NCBI GenBank assembly: GCA_050997195.1
Contig: JBPCRE010000024.1
Span: 1-17,815, forward strand
Direction: 5' to 3'
Length of the DNA: 17,815 bases
From: JACCZP01 sp050997195
GTDB lineage: Bacteria; Actinomycetota; Thermoleophilia; Solirubrobacterales; Thermoleophilaceae
Part shown: positions 13,919-17,815 of the stretch, piece after piece
Layout of the letters: the number at the start of each line of letters is the position of its first letter
Numbering within the stretch: the first letter of the stretch is position 1
Notes under the pieces: generated by a model
The model's database searches: none
Told to the model about the DNA's origin: nothing
What the model saw: the letters and a program-made list of their open reading frames with translations, nothing else
Position numbers and translations under genes: made by a program

Positions 13919-15328
13919 ATGGATCCGCCACCATGGCTCGTCACTGTGGAGCCCCTCGACCAGACGAGCCTCGACTCGCTCGCGAGCGACCTCGCCGCCG
14001 TGGTCGGACCCGCCCACGTCATGTCCGATCCCGAGCTCCGAGCCCGCTACGAAACGGACTGGACCGGGCGCTTCTCCGGCTGCGCCGCGCTCGTGGCGCG
14101 CCCCGCCGACACCGGCGAGGTGGCCGGCGCGCTCCGTGCCTGCCGCGCGGCCGGCGCGGTCGTGGTGCCCCAGGCCGGGAACACGGGGCTCGTGGGCGGA
14201 GGCGTGCCGCACGGCGGGGAGGTCGTCCTGAGCCTCTCTCGCCTCACCGGCCTCGAGCCCGTGGACCCGCTGGCCGGGCAGGTGCTCGCGGGCGCCGGCG
14301 TGACCCTCGAGGCGCTGCAGGCCCACGCACGCGAGGCCGGCTTCGACTTCGCCGTGGACTACGCGGCTCGCAGCGCGGCCACCGTCGGCGGGATGGTGGC
14401 CACCAACGCGGGCGGTGTGCACGTGCTCCGCTACGGCACGATGCGGGCTCAGGTGATGGGCCTCGAGGCGGTGCTCGCCGACGGCTCGATCCTCCGGCGC
14501 CTCACCGGCCTCGTGAAGGACAACGCCGGGTATGACCTTCCGGGGCTGATCGTGGGCAGCGAGGGCACGCTCGCGGTGATCACTCGGGTGCTGCTGCGGC
14601 TCGTCCCCCGGCTGCCGTCACGAGCCACCGCGCTGATCGCGGTCGACGGCACCCAGGAGGCCCTCGATCTCTACATCGCGCTGCGCGAGCGGCTGGACTC
14701 GCTCGAGGCCCTCGAGGTCTTCTACGCCGACGGACTCGAGCTCGTCCTGAGCCACACCCGGGCCTCCTCGCCGTTCGCCGAGGATCACCCCGCCTACGTG
14801 CTGGTGGAGTGCGCCGCGCGCGAGGATCCGCTCGACGAGCTCGCCGCGGCCGTCGACGAGGCCGGGGGCACGCGTGACGTGGCCGTGGCCCAGGACCCCC
14901 GCCAGCGCGGGGCGCTGTGGGCGCTCCGCGAGGGCCACACCGAGGCCATCAACGCGGCCGGTGTGCCGCACAAGCTCGACGTGAGCCTCCCCCTGGCGAG
15001 CCTCGCCGAGTTCGAGCGCCGGGTCCGCGCGCGAGTGGAGGAGGTCGCGCCCGAGGCACAGACCATCCTCTTCGGTCATCTGGGTGACGGCAATCTGCAC
15101 GTGAACGTGCTCGGGCCCGACGCCGAGGACGAGGTGGTGGACGAGGCCGTGCTGCACCTCGTATCCGAGTGCGACGGCTCGATCAGCGCCGAGCACGGTG
15201 TGGGGGTGGCGAAGCGCCGCTGGCTCGAGCTCACGCGGAGCCCGGAGGAGATCGCCGTCATGCGGGCGGTGAAGACGGCCCTTGATCCCGACGGGCTATT
15301 GAACCCCGGGGTGCTCTTCGAGCCGTAG
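13919..15328 (+). CDS. FAD-linked D-2-hydroxyacid dehydrogenase (D-2-hydroxyglutarate/D-lactate, GlcD type)
   Basis: 469 residues from ATG 13919, with CGGAG eight bases upstream; a TTG at 13916 is also in frame. It belongs to the VAO/PCMH flavoprotein family. The FAD-binding domain has VVVPQAGNTGLVGGGVP (about 81-97) and NAGGVHVLRYGTMRAQVMG, then GYDLPGLIVGSEGTLAVIT. The C-terminal FAD-oxidase domain has FGHLGDGNLHVNVL (about 385-397) and ISAEHGVGVAKR (about 421-432), ending in LDPDGLLNPGVLF. The enzyme oxidises a D-2-hydroxyacid to the 2-oxoacid and passes electrons to the respiratory chain or an electron-transfer flavoprotein. Its divergent partner is a HOT-type transhydrogenase, so D-2-hydroxyglutarate is the favoured substrate; D-lactate or glycolate cannot be ruled out. 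No iron-sulfur domain is fused to it. Confidence 0.88.
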   Translation: MDPPPWLVTVEPLDQTSLDSLASDLAAVVGPAHVMSDPELRARYETDWTGRFSGCAALVARPADTGEVAGALRACRAAGAVVVPQAGNTGLVGGGVPHGGEVVLSLSRLTGLEPVDPLAGQVLAGAGVTLEALQAHAREAGFDFAVDYAARSAATVGGMVATNAGGVHVLRYGTMRAQVMGLEAVLADGSILRRLTGLVKDNAGYDLPGLIVGSEGTLAVITRVLLRLVPRLPSRATALIAVDGTQEALDLYIALRERLDSLEALEVFYADGLELVLSHTRASSPFAEDHPAYVLVECAAREDPLDELAAAVDEAGGTRDVAVAQDPRQRGALWALREGHTEAINAAGVPHKLDVSLPLASLAEFERRVRARVEEVAPEAQTILFGHLGDGNLHVNVLGPDAEDEVVDEAVLHLVSECDGSISAEHGVGVAKRRWLELTRSPEEIAVMRAVKTALDPDGLLNPGVLFEP

Positions 15329-15432
15329 CCCGCCCCGGCAGCCGTGGCCCCCGCGTCGTGATCGTGCTGCTCCGGCATGGGATCGTCTAGCTGGGCCGCG
15401 CTTTGTCGAATGAGACGTTGATTGATCGGCGC

Positions 15433-15473
15433 GGGCACTGGAAGCCGTCAGTGCCCTCCGTATTAGCGGGAGG
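15433..15473 (+). terminator. Two overlapping GC-rich hairpins after the FAD dehydrogenase
   Basis: GGGCACTG (15433-15440) and CAGTGCCC (15449-15456) form a perfect 8-base stem with an 8-base loop. CCTCC (15455-15459) and GGAGG (15469-15473) make a second stem that shares two bases with the first. They lie about 105 bases after the dehydrogenase stop and about 30 bases before the next operator/promoter. There is no T-run, as is common for actinobacterial terminators. The rest of 15329-15484 shows no recognisable coding content. Confidence 0.4.
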
Positions 15474-15500
15474 CGGCCCCCCACTTGACGGACCCAGGGC

Positions 15501-15543
15501 TATCGCTTGAACGCGATATGCAACATGCGCTATACAAAGGGTG
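15501..15543 (+). promoter_or_regulatory. Promoter and operator of the XRE/nucleotidyltransferase operon (leaderless)
   Basis: TTGAAC at 15507-15512 is a -35-like box, an 18-base spacer follows, and TATACA at 15531-15536 is a good -10 box. The expected transcription start coincides with GTG 15543, giving a leaderless mRNA; no ribosome binding site precedes that GTG. The -35 box is exactly the spacer of a perfect inverted repeat, TATCGC (15501-15506) and GCGATA (15513-15518). A related direct repeat GCGNTATNC occurs at 15513-15521 and 15527-15535, just before the -10. This suggests autorepression by the XRE protein. Confidence 0.6.
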
Positions 15544-15872
15544 TGAGTAGCGCTGCGACCCTCGTTCGGGAAGCCCGCCTGGCCGCCCACGTCACCCAGG
15601 CCGAACTGGCCATCCGGCTGGGGACCACCCAGTCTGCCGTCGCGCGGCTCGAGGCGCCGGGCGCAAATCCGACGGTCGCGACCCTCGAGCGGGCGCTCGA
15701 AGCCGCCGGCCGCCGACTCGAGCTGGCGGCGGCGCCGGCGGCCCCCACGGTCGACGAGACGCTCATCGACCGTCAGCTCCGACTGTCCCCCGCTCAACGC
15801 GTGACCGCCTTCATGACCGCCTACGAGAACGTCCGGCGTCTGTTCGGTGGAGCGCGTGGCGGCGTGGCCTGA
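15543..15872 (+). CDS. XRE-family helix-turn-helix protein, probable antitoxin/autorepressor
   Basis: 109 residues from GTG 15543; TTG 15507 and ATG 15525 are in frame upstream but would include the promoter's -35 and -10 boxes. Residues about 5-55 are a Cro/C1-type helix-turn-helix: LVREARLAAHVTQAELAIRLGTTQSAVARLE, then NPTVATLERALEAAGRRLEL. The C-terminal tail (about 70-109, RQLRLSPAQRVTAFMTAYENVRRLFG) is the kind seen in XRE regulators paired with nucleotidyltransferases. It overlaps the downstream gene by 26 bases. Expected role: bind its own promoter (inverted repeat at 15501-15518) and, in a toxin-antitoxin reading, counteract the partner. The family is sure, the role inferred. Confidence 0.82.
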   Translation: MSSAATLVREARLAAHVTQAELAIRLGTTQSAVARLEAPGANPTVATLERALEAAGRRLELAAAPAAPTVDETLIDRQLRLSPAQRVTAFMTAYENVRRLFGGARGGVA

Positions 15873-16377
15873 CTTCGATCCGCGAGAGCTGCTGCGGCGG
15901 CTCACGGCGCGCGGCGTCGACTTCGTGCTCGTGGGGGGTTTAGCGGCGGTGGCCCACGGCTCGCCGCGCCTCACCCAGGACCTCGACCTGACGTACGCGA
16001 CGGCCCAGGCGAATCTCGAGGCCCTCGGTGAGACGCTGGTCGCGCTCGACGCGCGGCTGCGCGGAGTGAAGGAGGAGGTCCCCTTCAGGCCGGACGTGAG
16101 GACGCTGCGCCGGACCGAGCTGCTCACCCTCGACACCTCGGCTGGGCCTCTCGATCTTCTCGCGCGGCCTCCGGGTGCGCCGTCCTATTCGACCCTGCGC
16201 CGGCGCGCCGAGCGGCTTGACCTCGGCGGCTTCCTCGTCCATGTGGCCTCGATCGAGGATCTGCTGTCCATGAAGCGGGCGAGCGGCCGACCCAAGGACC
16301 TAGGCGACATCGAGGAGCTGCAGGCCATCCGGCGGCGGGGGGGCGCGAGCAAGGGCCCGCCGAACGCAAGCCGCTAG
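15847..16377 (+). CDS. Nucleotidyltransferase-fold protein (AbiEii/MenA-like or DUF6036-like), probable toxin partner
   Basis: 176 residues, GTG start inside the 3' end of the XRE gene (26-base overlap; GTG 15856 is an alternative). The polymerase-beta-type core reads VDFVLVGGLAAVAHGSPRLT then QDLDLTY: Gly30-Gly31 and the metal-binding Asp45-x-Asp47. SAGPLDLLARPPG holds the probable third acidic residue, and VASIEDLLSMKRASGRPKDLGDIEEL is the usual helical end of these proteins (K-x-x-x-x-R-x-K-D-x-x-D). Families of this kind transfer nucleotides to tRNA or protein, and several are toxins paired with a small regulator. Which of the two partners is the toxin cannot be read from sequence. The stop shares a CTAG with the convergent atpC. 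Confidence 0.8.
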   Translation: MERVAAWPDFDPRELLRRLTARGVDFVLVGGLAAVAHGSPRLTQDLDLTYATAQANLEALGETLVALDARLRGVKEEVPFRPDVRTLRRTELLTLDTSAGPLDLLARPPGAPSYSTLRRRAERLDLGGFLVHVASIEDLLSMKRASGRPKDLGDIEELQAIRRRGGASKGPPNASR

Positions 16378-16793
16378 GAGGAGCCTCCCGCGACCTCCTG
16401 GAAGGCCTCGTAGCGCCGAGCGTCGCGCTCCGCGCGCTTCTCCTCCTCCGAGCCGTCCTCGGCCTGCTCCTCGCGCTCGCGCGCCTCCTTGGCCTTCGAC
16501 TCGAGGTCCGAGGCGTCGAGCTCGCCCGGGTCGATGGCCTCCTCGACGAGCACGAGCGCGTGGTTGCCGATCACCTGGAGGTAGCCCTCGCCCTGCGCGA
16601 AGCGCACCGGCTCGCTGCTGCGGTCGGTGAAGAGCCGGAGCTCGCAGGGGTCGACCAGCGCGAGCAGCGGCGAGTGGTTGGCGAGAACCCCGAGCGAGCC
16701 GGTCGGCGTCCGGGTGGAGAGCATCTCCACCTCGTCGTTGAACACCTCTCCCTCCGGAGTGAGGACCTCGACCGGGAACTTCGTTCCGGCCAC
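16374..16793 (-). CDS. atpC: F1Fo ATP synthase epsilon subunit
   Basis: 139 residues, GTG start placed directly after the atpD stop with no spacer, so translation is coupled. The N-terminal beta sandwich has FPVEVLTPEGEVFNDEVEMLS, the segment GSLGVLANHSPLLALVDPCEL, and GYLQVIGNHALVLVEEA, all typical of the epsilon subunit that contacts gamma and the c-ring. The C-terminal part (about 93-135) is a charged helical hairpin rich in Glu, Lys and Arg, the region that regulates ATP hydrolysis in other bacteria. Its stop codon overlaps that of the convergent nucleotidyltransferase gene. It is last in the atp operon. Confidence 0.93.
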   Translation of the reverse strand: MAGTKFPVEVLTPEGEVFNDEVEMLSTRTPTGSLGVLANHSPLLALVDPCELRLFTDRSSEPVRFAQGEGYLQVIGNHALVLVEEAIDPGELDASDLESKAKEAREREEQAEDGSEEEKRAERDARRYEAFQEVAGGSS

Positions 16794-17815
16794 CTAGCTC
16801 TTCTCCTCTGAGCTCGACTCGGAGGAGTCGCCGTTCGACTCCGAGGAGTCGCCCTCTCCGGAGTCGGAATCGCCCTCTTCCGAGCCGGACTCGTCCTCGT
16901 CGGACTCCTTCTTGCCCTCCTCGGCCACCTGGTCGATCGTGCCCTTCAGCAGGAAGGCCCGCTCGGGCACCTCGTCGTGCTTGCCCTCGATGATCTCCTT
17001 GAAGCCGCGCACGGTCTCGTCGATGGACACGTACTGACCGGGCGTGCCCGTGAAGTCCTCGGCCACGAAGAACGGCTGCGAGAGGAAGCGCTGCACGCGC
17101 CGTGCTCGCTGCACGGTCTGCTTGTCCTCGTCGGAGAGCTCGTCGATGCCGAGGATGGCGATGATGTCCTGCAGCTCCTTGTAGCGCTGCAGCACCTCCT
17201 GGACATCGGTGGCGGTCTTGTAGTGCTCCTCGCCGAGGATGTCGGGCTTGAGGATCGTCGAGGTCGAGTCGAGCGGATCGACCGCCGGATAGATCCCCTG
17301 CTCGGAGATCGAGCGCGAGAGCGTCGTGGTTGCGTTCAGGTGCGCGAACACCGAGGCCGGCGCCGGGTCGGTGAGATCGTCGGCGGGCACGTAGACCGCC
17401 TGGATCGAGGTCACCGACCCCTGCGAGGTCGACGTGATTCGCTCCTGCAACTCGCCCATCTCGGTCTCCAGGGTCGGCTGGTAGCCGACCGCCGATGGCA
17501 TCCGCCCGAGCAGCGCCGAGACCTCCGAGCCCGCCTGCACGAAGCGGAAGATGTTGTCGATGAACAGCAGCACGTCCTGGCCGCCGACCTCGCGGAAGTA
17601 CTCGGCCATCGTCAGGCCGGTCAGGGCCACGCGCAGGCGGGCGCCCGGTGGCTCATTCATCTGCCCGAAGACCATCATCGTCTTGTCGAGGACCCCCGAC
17701 TCCGCCATCTCGACGTAGAGGTCGTTGCCCTCGCGCGTGCGCTCGCCGACGCCGCAGAAGGCGGAGAGGCCCTCGTGCTCCTCGGCGATGTTGCGGATCA
17801 GCTCCTGGATCAGCA
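16794..17815 (-). CDS. atpD: F1Fo ATP synthase beta subunit (5' truncated by window edge), with acidic Ser-rich tail
   Basis: The C-terminal 339 residues or so are present; the frame runs off the right edge, so the start and Walker A loop lie outside. Visible beta-subunit signatures are GVGERTREGNDLY (containing the catalytic Glu-Arg pair), GQMNEPPGARLRV, the Walker B segment DVLLFIDNIFRF, the ALLGRMPSAVGYQPTL stretch, AVDPLDSTS and a DELSDEDK-type segment. It hydrolyses or makes ATP in the F1 head. The normal ending is followed by an unusual tail of about 45 residues, almost all Ser, Glu, Asp and Gly (encoded at 16797-16935), probably disordered. atpC follows immediately, the standard gene order. 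Confidence 0.95.
   Translation of the reverse strand, partial: LIQELIRNIAEEHEGLSAFCGVGERTREGNDLYVEMAESGVLDKTMMVFGQMNEPPGARLRVALTGLTMAEYFREVGGQDVLLFIDNIFRFVQAGSEVSALLGRMPSAVGYQPTLETEMGELQERITSTSQGSVTSIQAVYVPADDLTDPAPASVFAHLNATTTLSRSISEQGIYPAVDPLDSTSTILKPDILGEEHYKTATDVQEVLQRYKELQDIIAILGIDELSDEDKQTVQRARRVQRFLSQPFFVAEDFTGTPGQYVSIDETVRGFKEIIEGKHDEVPERAFLLKGTIDQVAEEGKKESDEDESGSEEGDSDSGEGDSSESNGDSSESSSEEKS

Noticed and set aside
15329..15500. Possible RNA gene or gene remnant in the spacer after the FAD dehydrogenase
   Set aside because: The hairpins do not fold into a tRNA-like cloverleaf, and translations in all frames show stops and no family resemblance. A terminator plus upstream spacer is the simpler reading.
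1..17815. Insertion sequences, CRISPR arrays, prophage genes, tRNAs
   Set aside because: No transposase, integrase or phage protein, no regularly spaced repeats and no tRNA-like sequence were seen on either strand.

Overview
The window is very GC-rich and densely packed, with many 0-8 base junctions and GTG/TTG starts. The proteins point to an actinobacterium, most likely class Thermoleophilia (Solirubrobacterales-like). That assignment is inference from protein style: the LCP protein with a distinctive C-terminal extension, the lytic transglycosylase joined to a DUF5715/M15-like domain, and the Rv3032-like glycosyltransferase. No rRNA, tRNA, insertion sequence or CRISPR array is visible.

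Layout. (1) 1-1075, +: the end of a cell-wall hydrolase. (2) 1030-3243, -: a nucleotidyltransferase and a GT4 glycosyltransferase in one transcription unit. (3) 3306-3979, +: a VapBC toxin-antitoxin module whose toxin seems to start with CTG. (4) 3976-8843, -: an envelope-sugar run of SIS-type phosphomannose/phosphoglucose isomerase, a second nucleotidyltransferase, UDP-glucose dehydrogenase and an LCP ligase, preceded by an M20 peptidase (8836-9939) and an FAD monooxygenase (9999-11291). (5) 11384-12007, +: a TetR regulator divergent from the monooxygenase, with two near-identical palindromic operators between them. (6) 11985-12548, -: a peroxiredoxin-like gene that is complete only if an in-frame TGA is read as selenocysteine; a SECIS-like hairpin follows the TGA. 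(7) 12594-13868, -, and 13919-15328, +: a divergent pair, a hydroxyacid-oxoacid transhydrogenase-type iron alcohol dehydrogenase and an FAD-linked D-2-hydroxyacid dehydrogenase. (8) 15543-16377, +: an XRE/nucleotidyltransferase pair resembling a toxin-antitoxin module, with an inverted repeat around its -35 box. (9) 16374-17815, -: atpC and the 3' part of atpD.

How they fit. The isomerase, the two nucleotidyltransferases and Ugd would supply nucleotide sugars such as GDP-mannose and UDP-glucuronate. The GT4 enzyme would use activated sugars, and the LCP protein would attach finished polymers to the wall. No phosphomannomutase is present here. The transhydrogenase would make D-2-hydroxyglutarate, and the divergent dehydrogenase could oxidise it back to 2-oxoglutarate. 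The selenoprotein lies 45 bases downstream of the transhydrogenase and may be co-transcribed with it.

The most unusual item is the selenoprotein at 11985-12548. As two ordinary frames it looks like a truncated gene plus noncoding DNA. Read through the TGA, it gives a full-length Prx-like protein with a U-P-H-C active site.
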